Below are positions 1 to 7,581 of a stretch of 64,000 nt of DNA, one piece after another. Every line of letters begins with the position of its first letter. The stretch's first letter is position 1. Source of the stretch: Murinocardiopsis flavida (GTDB lineage: Bacteria > Actinomycetota > Actinomycetes > Streptosporangiales > Streptosporangiaceae); the NCBI RefSeq assembly GCF_003014485.1, contig NZ_PYGA01000012.1, forward strand, positions 170,619 through 234,618, read 5' to 3'. A program made the translations under genes and the position numbers. The notes beneath the pieces are model-generated. The model ran no database searches, had not been told where the DNA came from, and saw nothing but the letters and a program-made list of their open reading frames with translations.

Positions 1-1
1 A

Positions 2-625
2 CGGCTCTACCTGCTCAGCTATGACATCGACCAGAACAGGTTCGATCCCGTCAGCATCGCGTACCGCGGCCAGCTGCTGTGCGCCGCGGCGCTGGCCCAG
101 CTGACCGCCGCCGGGCAGCTCCGCGTCCACAACGCCACGGCGGAGCGCACCACCGCCCGGCCACCGGAAGACCCGTTCCTCGCCGACGTACTGGCCGATG
201 TGTCCCCGGACAAGCCGCGGCACTTCAACTCCGCCGTCTACCTCAGGGCGGCTGAGGCCGAGAAGGCGGTGCGCGAACAGCTCACCGCGAACGGGACGAT
301 CACGGTGGACCGCGGCCGGGCGCTGGGGATCTTCCCCACCCGCACCGTCACCCTCGGCCACCCGGAGCAGGTCCGCGTGCTGCGCGAGCACACGCGCAAC
401 GCGGTCCTCGCCGGACACGACGCTGCGGCGGTCCCCTTCGGTGACGCGGCCTTGGCCGCGATCGCCGCCGAAGGCGACATCTGGACGGCGTTCACCCCGG
501 GCGAGCGCTCGGCGCACCGGCCGATGCTCACGGCGATCCAAGAGCGCTTCGACACCGCCGTCCCCGGACTCCGCATAGCGATCCGCGCGGCCGTCATGGC
601 CACCGGGCGGGGCGCCTCGTACTAG
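2..625 (+). CDS. GPP34-family protein (GOLPH3/Vps74-like), 5' end outside window
   Basis: The frame is open from the window edge to a TAG at 623-625, giving 207 visible residues; the true start lies upstream. The visible N-terminal part (YRGQLLCAAALAQLTAAGQL) and the helical pattern that follows match the actinobacterial GPP34 family, whose eukaryotic members bind phosphatidylinositol-4-phosphate at the Golgi. Bacterial members are usually about 210-230 residues, so only a short stretch is missing. No signal peptide or membrane segment is visible. The role of the bacterial members is not established. The family assignment rests on overall pattern and is likely but not certain. Confidence 0.7.
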   Translation, partial: RLYLLSYDIDQNRFDPVSIAYRGQLLCAAALAQLTAAGQLRVHNATAERTTARPPEDPFLADVLADVSPDKPRHFNSAVYLRAAEAEKAVREQLTANGTITVDRGRALGIFPTRTVTLGHPEQVRVLREHTRNAVLAGHDAAAVPFGDAALAAIAAEGDIWTAFTPGERSAHRPMLTAIQERFDTAVPGLRIAIRAAVMATGRGASY

Positions 626-661
626 TCGGCGCCGCGCCCCCGCACGGCGCGCCCCCGGGCC

Positions 662-691
662 CCGCGGTGCTGCGGCAACCCAGCACCGCGG
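662..691. terminator. Perfect hairpin after the GPP34 gene
   Basis: CCGCGGTGCTG (662-672) pairs perfectly with CAGCACCGCGG (681-691) across an 8-base loop, 37 bases after the GPP34 stop. No T-run follows, as is common for terminators in GC-rich actinomycetes. Copies of the same GCCGCGGTG and CAGCACCG words continue to about 752, so it may equally be part of a small repeat block. Confidence 0.5.
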
Positions 692-720
692 CGCCGCGGT
701 GCCGCGGTGCCGCAACACCC

Positions 721-752
721 CAGCACCGCAGCACCGCAGCACCGCAGCACCG
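721..752. repeat. Four tandem CAGCACCG units
   Basis: The 8-base unit CAGCACCG is repeated four times without change at 721-752. It lies in the leader of the CPBP protease gene, 31 bases ahead of its start codon. Copy number in such a repeat may vary between strains. Confidence 0.75.
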
Positions 753-782
753 ACCGAGACAACGAGAACACGGAGCCCCGCT

Positions 783-1505
783 ATGGCCACCGCACACCCC
801 GATCCGCACCCGCAGGCGTCGACCCCGACCGCCCCGCGTCCCGGCTGGCCCGAGATCATCGTCGGCCTGGTCGCGATGTTCGCCGCCACGACCGGACTCC
901 TCGCCTTCGGCCCGCTCGGCCTGGACCTGGGGCCGGTGAGCTACGGGCTCGTCGTGGCGTCCTGGTCGGGCGTCGCCGGACTCGCCGGCTTCGCTGCGGC
1001 CGCGCTGATCCGCATCCGCTCCTGGGGCGCCTTCAGCGTGCGCCGCACCACCTGGCGCTGGATGCTCCTCGGCGTGCTCGGCGGGCTGCTCGCCCTCGTC
1101 GTCAAGTACGTGGTGGTCTCGGCGATCACGGCGCTGACCGACTTCGGCTCCGACCCCCAAGGCATGTACTACGACGCGGCGAGCGGCGGCGTGCTGCCCA
1201 TGCTGCTGACGCTGCTGTTCCTGGCGGTGCTCACGCCCATCGGCGAGGAGTTCCTCTTCCGCGGGGTGATCACCAACGCCCTGCTGCGCTACGGGCCCGT
1301 CGTCGGTGTGGTGTCCGGCTCGGTGATCTTCGCCGTCTGCCACGGCATCAACATCGTCCTGCCCGTGGCGATCATCGTGGGCATCATCGCCGCCGAGCTG
1401 ATGCGCCGCAGCGGATCGATCTGGCCCGCGGTGGCGGTCCACGCCGTCAACAACATGGTGCTGCCCCTGTACGCGTTCTTCGCCGGAGCCACCGGCCCCG
1501 TCTGA
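783..1505 (+). CDS. CPBP-family intramembrane glutamic protease
   Basis: 240 residues. This is a membrane protein of the CPBP (Abi/CAAX prenyl protease 2-like) family, which cleaves peptide bonds inside the membrane. The catalytic motifs are intact: EEFLFR with E155, E156 and R160, a second-motif His at H187 (VCHGIN), and H220 followed by NN at 223-224. The hydrophobic segments from about residue 23 onward fit the usual multi-spanning core. The ATG at 783 is preferred because the upstream in-frame codons run through the CAGCACCG repeats and give a low-complexity, Pro/Arg-rich peptide unlike the family. The substrate is unknown; bacterial members serve in bacteriocin immunity, protein processing or membrane quality control. 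Confidence 0.82.
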   Translation: MATAHPDPHPQASTPTAPRPGWPEIIVGLVAMFAATTGLLAFGPLGLDLGPVSYGLVVASWSGVAGLAGFAAAALIRIRSWGAFSVRRTTWRWMLLGVLGGLLALVVKYVVVSAITALTDFGSDPQGMYYDAASGGVLPMLLTLLFLAVLTPIGEEFLFRGVITNALLRYGPVVGVVSGSVIFAVCHGINIVLPVAIIVGIIAAELMRRSGSIWPAVAVHAVNNMVLPLYAFFAGATGPV

Positions 1506-1581
1506 CGACGGATGAATCCACCTGCGGCAGCAGACATGCCGCTGGTGACGGCCGTTCGCCCGTGAGGCCGGGGACGGTGAA

Positions 1582-1609
1582 GGGCGTTCACCTTTCCAGG
1601 TGAACGCCC
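1582..1609. terminator. Bidirectional hairpin terminator
   Basis: GGGCGTTCACCT (1582-1593) and AGGTGAACGCCC (1598-1609) form a perfect 12-bp stem with a TTCC loop. It lies between the CPBP protease gene on the plus strand and tRNA-Lys on the minus strand, so it can end transcription from both sides. Confidence 0.8.
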
Positions 1610-1627
1610 TGGTCGTTTCGTTGCCGG

Positions 1628-1700
1628 TAGGCCGCCAGGGGATCGAACCCTGAACCCGCGGATTAAAAGTCCGCTGCTCTGCCGATTGAGCTAACGGCCC
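1628..1700 (-). tRNA. tRNA-Lys (anticodon UUU)
   Basis: Read on the minus strand this is a 73-base tRNA. The 7-bp acceptor stem has a G-U first pair and a U-G last pair, discriminator A. The D arm is GCTC/GAGC, the anticodon stem GCGGA/TCCGC holds loop CTTTTAA with anticodon TTT, and the T arm is CAGGG-TTCGATC-CCCTG. The 3' CCA is not encoded (ACCG follows). The hairpin at 1582-1609 lies just downstream. Confidence 0.97.
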
Positions 1701-1861
1701 ATGAATGGCCTGTTTGACCAGGCAAAACGTGGATCCGGGCCAGTTTACCGGAGTCCCGCACCGCTTGCACAGCAGGTTGTCGCGGGGCTCCGGGGCGCAT
1801 GGGCGGGGTCCGCCGCTCGGGCGCGGCCGAGCGAAGATCCGGTGCTACATAGGTTGTTATT

Positions 1862-1890
1862 CTAACTAGATAGCTTTATCGTCTAGGTAG
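1862..1890. promoter_or_regulatory. Imperfect inverted repeat, likely PadR operator and promoter
   Basis: An AT-rich patch in a very GC-rich setting holds CTAACTAGAT (1862-1871) and GTCTAGGTAG (1881-1890). The arms match 8 of 10 when one is reverse-complemented, with a 9-base spacer. It lies 31 bases ahead of the start codon of a unit that includes a PadR repressor gene, so autoregulation is the simple reading. A ribosome-binding site GGAGGAG sits at 1909-1915. Confidence 0.5.
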
Positions 1891-1920
1891 CGGAGGAGCA
1901 TTGCTATCGGAGGAGTCCAG

Positions 1921-2664
1921 ATGACGATCACGCCGGAGTTCTCGACCACGGGCATGGTGCTCGCCGGCCTGCTCGCGGCCTACGCCGCGATCGGCGAGCC
2001 CCTGCTCGGGCACCGCATGTACGACCGGCTGCGGCAGAGACGGCCCCACGACCCCCGTGCGCTGATCCGCTACTACGCGGAGACGATCGCCTTCTGGTGC
2101 GTGGTCGCGGTGCTCATCGGCGCGGCGGTGGCGGCCTCCCCCGGGCTCGCAGCGGCCGACGTCGGCCTGCGGCTCCCCGATGACCTGGTGTTCAGCGTCG
2201 CGCTGGCGGCGGCGATCGTCGCGGTCGTCGTGTGGGTGACCATCGGCCTCCGCCGGCGGGCCCGGCAGGGCCACCCCGTCCCCGGACTGGAGAAGGTCGA
2301 GGCGATGCTGCCGCGGACGGCCACCGAGCGGGGCATGGCCACGGCGGTCGCGGTGCTCGACGGCGTGGTCGGCGAGATCCTCTACCGCGGCCTGCTCATC
2401 GCGTTCGGTGTCGGGGTGCTGGGGCTGAACCTGTACGTCGCGGCGGCGCTGGCGCTGGCGGTCTTCGCCTTGGCAGGTGTCTACCAGGGCCGCACCGGCG
2501 TCGTCGCCTTCGCCCTCATGGGCTTCGCCCCCACCGCGCTGTACCTCCTTACCGGCAGCCTGCTGCTGCCCATCGTCTTCCACACCCTCCTTTCACTGCG
2601 CGACCTGGTGTTCCTCCCGGCGCCCGAGGACACCGAGCCGCAGCCGCAGGCCGGTGCGGCCTGA
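1921..2664 (+). CDS. CPBP-like membrane protein with degenerate catalytic motifs
   Basis: 247 residues, multi-spanning. The fold signature of the CPBP protease family is recognisable but the active-site motifs are altered. The first motif reads GEILYR where the family has EExxxR, so the first Glu is missing. The second reads FALAGVYQGR where family members have FGLAHxYQG, so the His is lost. The third keeps a His (VFHTLL). This suggests a protein that no longer cleaves. The start ATG has a strong GGAGGAG site five bases upstream, and the stop overlaps the start of the PadR gene (TGATG), so the three genes to 3742 are translationally coupled. Confidence 0.7.
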   Translation: MTITPEFSTTGMVLAGLLAAYAAIGEPLLGHRMYDRLRQRRPHDPRALIRYYAETIAFWCVVAVLIGAAVAASPGLAAADVGLRLPDDLVFSVALAAAIVAVVVWVTIGLRRRARQGHPVPGLEKVEAMLPRTATERGMATAVAVLDGVVGEILYRGLLIAFGVGVLGLNLYVAAALALAVFALAGVYQGRTGVVAFALMGFAPTALYLLTGSLLLPIVFHTLLSLRDLVFLPAPEDTEPQPQAGAA

Positions 2665-3026
2665 TGGCGGAACCCGCGAAGAGCGCCCGCGCCGTCGGCG
2701 ACCGCCGCGCGAGCTGGCTCAAAGGCGTCCTCGACCTGCTGGTCCTCGCGCACCTCACCGAAGGGGAGAGCTACGGCTACGAGATCGCCAAGTCCCTTGT
2801 CGACGCCGGGTTCGGCCAGATCAAGGGCGGCACCCTGTACCCCGTCCTGAACCGCCTGGAGGAGGCCGGACTGGTGGCGGCGGAGTTCCGCGCCGCCGCC
2901 AAGGGGCCGGGCCGCCGCTACTATCGGCTCACCCATGACGGCCGCGCCACGCTCAAGGAGCAGGGCGGCCTGTGGCTCGGGTTCGCGGCGTCGGTGAACG
3001 CGGTGCTCGGCAAGGAGGCGGAATGA
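2664..3026 (+). CDS. PadR-family transcriptional repressor
   Basis: 120 residues. The N-terminal winged-helix shows the family pattern (LLVLAHLTEGESYGYEIAK, then GGTLYPVLNRLEEAGLV, then GRRYYRLTHDGR). PadR proteins bind inverted repeats and respond to small molecules or membrane stress. The protein is of the short PadR-s2 type. It overlaps both neighbours by 1-4 bases, which places it in one operon with a CPBP-like protein and a HAAS-like membrane protein. The palindrome at 1862-1890 is its likely binding site. Confidence 0.88.
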   Translation: MAEPAKSARAVGDRRASWLKGVLDLLVLAHLTEGESYGYEIAKSLVDAGFGQIKGGTLYPVLNRLEEAGLVAAEFRAAAKGPGRRYYRLTHDGRATLKEQGGLWLGFAASVNAVLGKEAE

Positions 3027-3742
3027 TCGGCTACTTCGACGACCTCGCCGCGCGCCTCGCGGCGAAAGGGCTGCCACCGGACCGAGTCGAGGCCACGGTC
3101 GAGGACCTCGCCGCCTACGCCGCCGAGGCCGAGGCCGACCCCGAGGCCGAATTCGGGCCGGCGGCCTCGTTCGCCGACCAGCTGGCGGCGGACGAAGGGC
3201 CGGCGGCCCCGGACCCCGGGGTCGAGACCTGGCGGTGGACCGCCGACATCTACGCCGACGAGCGGCTCCTCAACCGGTTCGGCGACGAGGGGTGGGAGGT
3301 CGACAAGGTCGACGCGCTCGGAGGGTTCGTCAGCCGCCGCGACCCCGAGCTGCTCCAACGCTGGGAGTACCGGCGCGAGATGGTCTCGGTCCACGGCCAC
3401 GGCTACCTGGACCGGCGGCTCGCCCCGGACGGCTGGGAGCTGTGCGGGACCTGGGTGATCTGGGCCTGGTACAAGCGCCCCAAGGCGGCCAGTGTGGGCC
3501 CCGCCGCGGCGCTCGACGCGCCACCGCCGCCGCCCGGCCGGCGCAACTTCCTCAGCCGGCGCTTCCTGCTGCTGGTCGCGGTGCTCGTCCTCGCGGTCGG
3601 CGCGGTCGGCACGGTGCGGGCCGTCCAGAGCTGCGACCCCGCCGACGCCCTCGGCTTCATCACGGGCATCGCCGTGGGCGGCGGGCTCCCGCTGGCCGTC
3701 ATCGCCCTCGTCGCGTTCTGGCGCGACCGGCGGGCCCGCTGA
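3023..3742 (+). CDS. HAAS-domain-like membrane protein paired with PadR
   Basis: 239 residues. The ATG at 3023 overlaps the PadR stop (ATGA). The N-terminal part (YFDDLAARLAAKGLP, then an acidic helix) resembles the short helical HAAS/DUF1700-type domain often encoded next to PadR regulators. A middle globular part of about residues 70-155 is not recognised. Two hydrophobic segments follow at about 176-195 and 212-232, ending in a basic tail (WRDRRAR). It is probably a membrane-bound partner of the PadR system; that is inferred from context. Confidence 0.6.
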   Translation: MIGYFDDLAARLAAKGLPPDRVEATVEDLAAYAAEAEADPEAEFGPAASFADQLAADEGPAAPDPGVETWRWTADIYADERLLNRFGDEGWEVDKVDALGGFVSRRDPELLQRWEYRREMVSVHGHGYLDRRLAPDGWELCGTWVIWAWYKRPKAASVGPAAALDAPPPPPGRRNFLSRRFLLLVAVLVLAVGAVGTVRAVQSCDPADALGFITGIAVGGGLPLAVIALVAFWRDRRAR

Positions 3743-3806
3743 CGGCGGGTCGGAGCGCGGCGGGCGGCGTTCCGGGCCACCGTCCGGCCCGGCGCCCGCC
3801 GCGCGG

Positions 3807-4631
3807 TCACCGGGCGGCCCGCCGCCGGAACAGGGTGGTCGCGAGCGTGTAGGAGACCACGGTGATGCCGGTCAGCCAGGCGATCGCGGGCAGCAGGCTG
3901 CCGTCGATCGGCGTGCCCATGAGCAGGGCGCGCACGCTCTCGGTGACCGGGGTGATGGGCTGGTTCTCCGCGAAGAAGGCCAGCGCCGCCGGCATGGTGT
4001 CGGTGGGCACGAACGCGCTGCTCACATAGGGCAGGAAGAGCACGAAGAAGGTGAACCCGCCCGCGGCCTCCTGGGACTTGGCCAGCAGCCCGAACACCAC
4101 CGACAGCCACGACATCGCCAGCACGAACAGCAGCAGCACACCGGCGGCCCCGAGCCATTCGAGCGGCCCGGCCTTCGGGTCGAACCCCATGAGCAGCGCA
4201 GTGCCGAGCACCAGCAGGGTCGAGAACGTGTTGCGCAGCAGACTGGCGACGACGTGCCCGATGAGCACCGCCGAGCTCATGATCGGCAGGGTGCGGAAGC
4301 GGTCGATGACCCCCTCGGTCATGTCGGCGGTGACGCTGACCGCGGTGAGCGCGGCGCCGTAGCCCGAGCACAGCAGGATGATGCCGGGGACGACGTAGTC
4401 GATGTACGCGTCGGTGCCGGTCGAGATGGCGCCGCCGAACACGTAGACGAACAGCAGCATGAGCGTGACCGGCAGGATCACCGCGATGAGCAGTCCGTCG
4501 GTCTGGCGTGCGACCTGCCGCAGGCTGCGCACGATCATGACGCCGGTGTCGGCCGCCGCCCAGTAGAGGCGGCCGTGCCGCGGCGGCGGGGGCGGGGCGG
4601 GTGCCGGCGGCGCGGTGGCGGTGGCGGTCAT
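3807..4631 (-). CDS. ABC-2 type transporter permease (DrrB-like)
   Basis: 274 residues. This is the membrane half of an export ABC transporter. After a Pro-rich N-terminus it shows the ABC-2 pattern: a first membrane helix near residue 45 (LLIAVILPVTLMLLFVYVFG), a loop with DYVVPGIILL, the conserved TEGVIDRFRTLP stretch, and four further helices. The start ATG overlaps the stop of the ATPase gene (ATGA), so the two are co-translated. Such DrrAB pairs export drugs, peptides or lipids. The divergent TetR regulator gene suggests inducible export. Confidence 0.88.
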   Translation of the reverse strand: MTATATAPPAPAPPPPPRHGRLYWAAADTGVMIVRSLRQVARQTDGLLIAVILPVTLMLLFVYVFGGAISTGTDAYIDYVVPGIILLCSGYGAALTAVSVTADMTEGVIDRFRTLPIMSSAVLIGHVVASLLRNTFSTLLVLGTALLMGFDPKAGPLEWLGAAGVLLLFVLAMSWLSVVFGLLAKSQEAAGGFTFFVLFLPYVSSAFVPTDTMPAALAFFAENQPITPVTESVRALLMGTPIDGSLLPAIAWLTGITVVSYTLATTLFRRRAAR

Positions 4632-5650
4632 GTCGCGTCCTGGTTCGTGTCGGCGGCGGAGTGGTGGGCGGCCGGGTCGGTCAGCGAGAGGAACACCTCG
4701 TCGAGGGTCGGCTCGCTCAGCGTCAGCCGGCTGATGTGCACATCGTGCGCTTCGAGCAGGTCGAGGAGGTGCTTGACCTGTGCGGCGTCGCCCGCGCCGG
4801 GGACGCGCAGGACCAGCGACTCAGGCTCGGCCCGCACATCGGGGCCCGACAGGAGGGCCGCGGCGGCGCCGTAGGCGTCGTCGGCGGCGAACCGCAGTTC
4901 GACAAGGGTGCGCGCCATGCCGTCCTTCAGTTCGGCGGGTGTGCCGTCGGCGACCACCCGGCCGCCGTGGAGGACCGCGACCCGGTCGGCGAGCTGGTCG
5001 GCCTCTTCCAGGTACTGGGTGGTCAGGAAGATGGTGCTGCCGGACTCGACCAGCCGGGCGATCGCCGCCCACACGGCGCGGCGGCTGCGGGGGTCGAGGC
5101 CGGTGGTCGGCTCGTCCAGGAAGATCACGGGCGGGTCGGCGATGAGGCTGATCGCGAGGTCGAGCCGCCGCCGCATGCCGCCGGAGTAGGTGCGCACCCG
5201 GCGCTTGCGCGCGTCGACGAGGTCGAACCGGTCCAGCAGTTCGGCCGCCCGCCGGCGGGCCCCCGCGCCGCCGAGGTGGTTCAGCCTGCCCATCATCACC
5301 AGGTTCTCCTCGCCGGTGAGGAGTTCGTCGACTGCGGCGTACTGCCCGGTGAGGCTGAAGTGCCGCCGCGCGGCCTCCGGGGTGCGGACGACGTCGGCGC
5401 CGAAGACGGCGGCCGTGCCGGAGTCGGGGGGCAGCAGTGTGGTCAGGATCCTGACCATGGTCGTCTTCCCCGCGCCGTTGGGGCCCAGCAGGGCGAACAC
5501 GGTCCCCGCCCGCACCGTGAGGTCGATGCCGTCGAGCACCGTCACGGCGCCGTAGGACTTGCGCAGGCCTGCTGTCGCGATTGCGGCGGGACCGGTGCCG
5601 ACGGCCTTTGCCGCCGCTCGGGCCCGTGGGGCCGCGGCAGTCGCGTTCAT
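4628..5650 (-). CDS. ABC transporter ATP-binding protein (DrrA-like)
   Basis: 340 residues. Walker A is GPNGAGKT, the signature is YSGGMRRRLDL, Walker B is PPVIFLDEPTTGLD, and the switch region is TTQYLEEADQLADR. The C-terminal extension of about 80 residues is that of DrrA-type exporters. The ATG at 5650 was chosen because a strong GGAGGGAAGG lies just upstream; the frame stays open further but would run through the operator and the divergent regulator. It forms a two-gene operon with the permease. Confidence 0.92.
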   Translation of the reverse strand: MNATAAAPRARAAAKAVGTGPAAIATAGLRKSYGAVTVLDGIDLTVRAGTVFALLGPNGAGKTTMVRILTTLLPPDSGTAAVFGADVVRTPEAARRHFSLTGQYAAVDELLTGEENLVMMGRLNHLGGAGARRRAAELLDRFDLVDARKRRVRTYSGGMRRRLDLAISLIADPPVIFLDEPTTGLDPRSRRAVWAAIARLVESGSTIFLTTQYLEEADQLADRVAVLHGGRVVADGTPAELKDGMARTLVELRFAADDAYGAAAALLSGPDVRAEPESLVLRVPGAGDAAQVKHLLDLLEAHDVHISRLTLSEPTLDEVFLSLTDPAAHHSAADTNQDAT

Positions 5651-5667
5651 ACGAACCTTCCCTCCAT

Positions 5668-5710
5668 TTACTGTGTATGTCGTAAACTTAGTGTAGGATA
5701 TACACAGTAA
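5668..5710. promoter_or_regulatory. TetR-type operator between exporter and regulator
   Basis: TTACTGTGTAT (5668-5678) and ATACACAGTAA (5700-5710) are perfect 11-base inverted repeats with a 21-base spacer. The region is AT-rich and lies between the divergent drrA-like gene and the TetR-type gene, so one repressor can control both directions. Confidence 0.75.
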
Positions 5711-5749
5711 TAGGATGGTCGTCAACCCGCAGACGAACGCAAGGTGGCC

Positions 5750-6553
5750 ATGGGCAGCAGCAACAGCGGCGAGTACGGCATCACCCGCGTCATGGAGCAG
5801 CTGTGGGGCCTCACCGAGGCCCCGCGCAAGGGCCCGCGGCCCACTGTCCACCTCGCGCAGATCATCGACGCCGCCATCGGGATCGCCGATGCGGACGGCT
5901 ACTCCGCGGTCTCGATGAGCCGCGTCGCCAAGCAGATCGGCGTCACCACCATGGCGCTGTACCGGCACGTCGAGAGCAAGGACGACCTGCTCGCCCTGAT
6001 GGTCGACGCGGTCACGGGCCGGATGCCGCAGCCGGCCGACCTCGGCGGCGGCGCCCCCGGCCCCGGCTGGCGCGACGGCCTCGACACCTGGTGCCGCGAG
6101 TACCTGGCACTCCTGCTGCGGCACCCCTGGACCTTGCACATCAACGCCAAGGGGCCCCCGCTCGCCCCCAACCACCTGCGCTGGCTGGACGCCGGCCTGA
6201 AGGTGCTCGAACCCACCCGGCTGTCAGAGACCGAGAAGCTCGGCGTCATCCTCACCCTGCACAACTACGTGCAGGGCACCGCCAAGCTGCACGTCGACTT
6301 CAGCGGCTACGGCGACGGCGACCCCGCAGAGGTCTCCGACATCAACAGGGACTACGAGGGCTTCCTCCAGCGGCTGATCACCGCCGACCGCTTCCCCAGC
6401 CTCTCCACCGCCGTGCAGGCCGGCGCGTTCTCCGTGGCCGACTCCACCGCAGAGGAGGACGCCGAATACGACCTCTCCTTCAGCCTCGGCCTCCTCCTCG
6501 ACGGGGTACAGCGCCTCGTCGAAGCCCGCGCCCGCGAAGCCGACGCCGGGTAG
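5750..6553 (+). CDS. TetR-family regulator with TetR-type C-terminal domain
   Basis: 267 residues. The DNA-binding helix-turn-helix sits at about residues 35-80 (IIDAAIGIADADGYSAVSMS, then GVTTMALYRHVESKDDLLAL). The long C-terminal ligand-binding part resembles the tetracycline-repressor-type domain, which typically controls exporters. It is divergent from the drrAB-type pair and the palindrome at 5668-5710 lies between. An in-frame GTG two codons upstream (5744) is also possible; ATG 5750 has AAGG five bases ahead. Confidence 0.88.
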   Translation: MGSSNSGEYGITRVMEQLWGLTEAPRKGPRPTVHLAQIIDAAIGIADADGYSAVSMSRVAKQIGVTTMALYRHVESKDDLLALMVDAVTGRMPQPADLGGGAPGPGWRDGLDTWCREYLALLLRHPWTLHINAKGPPLAPNHLRWLDAGLKVLEPTRLSETEKLGVILTLHNYVQGTAKLHVDFSGYGDGDPAEVSDINRDYEGFLQRLITADRFPSLSTAVQAGAFSVADSTAEEDAEYDLSFSLGLLLDGVQRLVEARAREADAG

Positions 6554-6604
6554 CCCGGCGGGCCCCGCGGGCCGGCCGCCCGGCCCGCACCGGGACGGGC
6601 CGTG

Positions 6605-7051
6605 TCAGTCGCACTCCGCCTCGACGTGGGCGCGCAGCAGATGCAGGCCGTTCTCCCAGCCCTGGGCCGCGGCGGCCGCGTACTCGGCCTGCTCCTTCTC
6701 GGGCATGTCGAGGTCGCGGATCCCGCTCTCCTCGACGCGCAGCCGCACCCCGCTGCCCTTGGGCAGCAGGGTGAACTCGACAAGGGTCGACCCGCTCGGC
6801 GCCGGTGCCGCACCGGGGAAGGCCGCCAGCCGGTAGGAGAAGAACGCCTCGGGTTCGACCGCCACGACCCGGCCGTGGAAGTCGCCGTGCTCGGCCCACC
6901 GGAACACGAGGGAGCCGCCGTCCCGTGCCGTGATCTCGGCGCCGTCGAAGGCGTACCACCGGGCGACTTGGTCGCCCTCTGTGAGGGCGGCCCACACCCG
7001 GTGCACCGGGGCCGCCACCACGATCTCGTGATCCAACCGGTCGGGGAGCAT
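6605..7051 (-). CDS. SRPBCC (AHSA1-like) domain protein
   Basis: 148 residues from the ATG at 7051, which has GAGGAGG nine bases upstream; more distant in-frame codons are less likely. The pattern EIVVAAPVHRVWAALTEGDQ, followed by WYAFDGAEI and the C-terminal helix GWENGLHLLRAHVE, is that of activator-of-Hsp90-ATPase-1-like proteins of the START/SRPBCC fold. These bind hydrophobic ligands in a deep pocket. The ligand is unknown. It stands alone, convergent with the TetR-type gene. Confidence 0.82.
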   Translation of the reverse strand: MLPDRLDHEIVVAAPVHRVWAALTEGDQVARWYAFDGAEITARDGGSLVFRWAEHGDFHGRVVAVEPEAFFSYRLAAFPGAAPAPSGSTLVEFTLLPKGSGVRLRVEESGIRDLDMPEKEQAEYAAAAAQGWENGLHLLRAHVEAECD

Positions 7052-7581
7052 CGGCCCCGCCTCCTCGCCGTCGCCCGTGGGGAGGACGCGCGCGGCCCGG
7101 CCGCCGCGCACACGCGTCCGCTACGCCAGCTACCCGGCACACCGGCGCGCAACCCGAATCGGCGCTCAGTCCGGCAGCCGCGCCTGGTGGACCAGGATCG
7201 CCGCCGGCGCACCGCGCCGCCCGCACCGGTCCGTTGTCGGCCGCCTCGGAGCGGTGACGGCCGGACGAGGCGGGCGAGGGACAGGTTCCGACATGGCCGG
7301 ACATGGCCGTTGCGGACGACATCACTTGTGGCGGCGGGCGCGCCGGGCCCACAATCGGTACTCCGAGAACCGGTTCCGGATCCGGTCCATCCAGCGCCGG
7401 CCCCTCAGGACGGCCGGGTGCCGTGACCCACCTGAGACGGGGGCACGTACGACTTTGAGATTCCGGCACAGCACACTCGGGACACAATGGCAGAGGTCTC
7501 TCTCTGGTCCGAGAACGCGCGCGGCGCGCATGAGGGGGTACGCGGTCGGTGGTGGGCACCCCTGGGTCCGAAGGGCCGCCC
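7052..7581. other. 530-bp intergenic stretch ahead of the signalling operon
   Basis: No supported gene. It holds short palindromes (for example GAACCGGTTC at 7367-7376, followed by TCCGGATCCGG) and must carry the promoters of the SRPBCC gene (minus) and the seven-gene operon (plus). No clear -35/-10 pair was found. GAAGGG at 7569-7574 is the ribosome-binding site of the next gene. Confidence 0.5.

Noticed and set aside
721..752. CRISPR or attachment site
   Set aside because: An 8-base tandem repeat without spacers and without an integrase gene.
5651..6175. Upstream extension of the ABC ATPase frame on the minus strand
   Set aside because: It would cross the operator and run antisense to the TetR gene. 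ATG 5650 has a strong ribosome-binding site.
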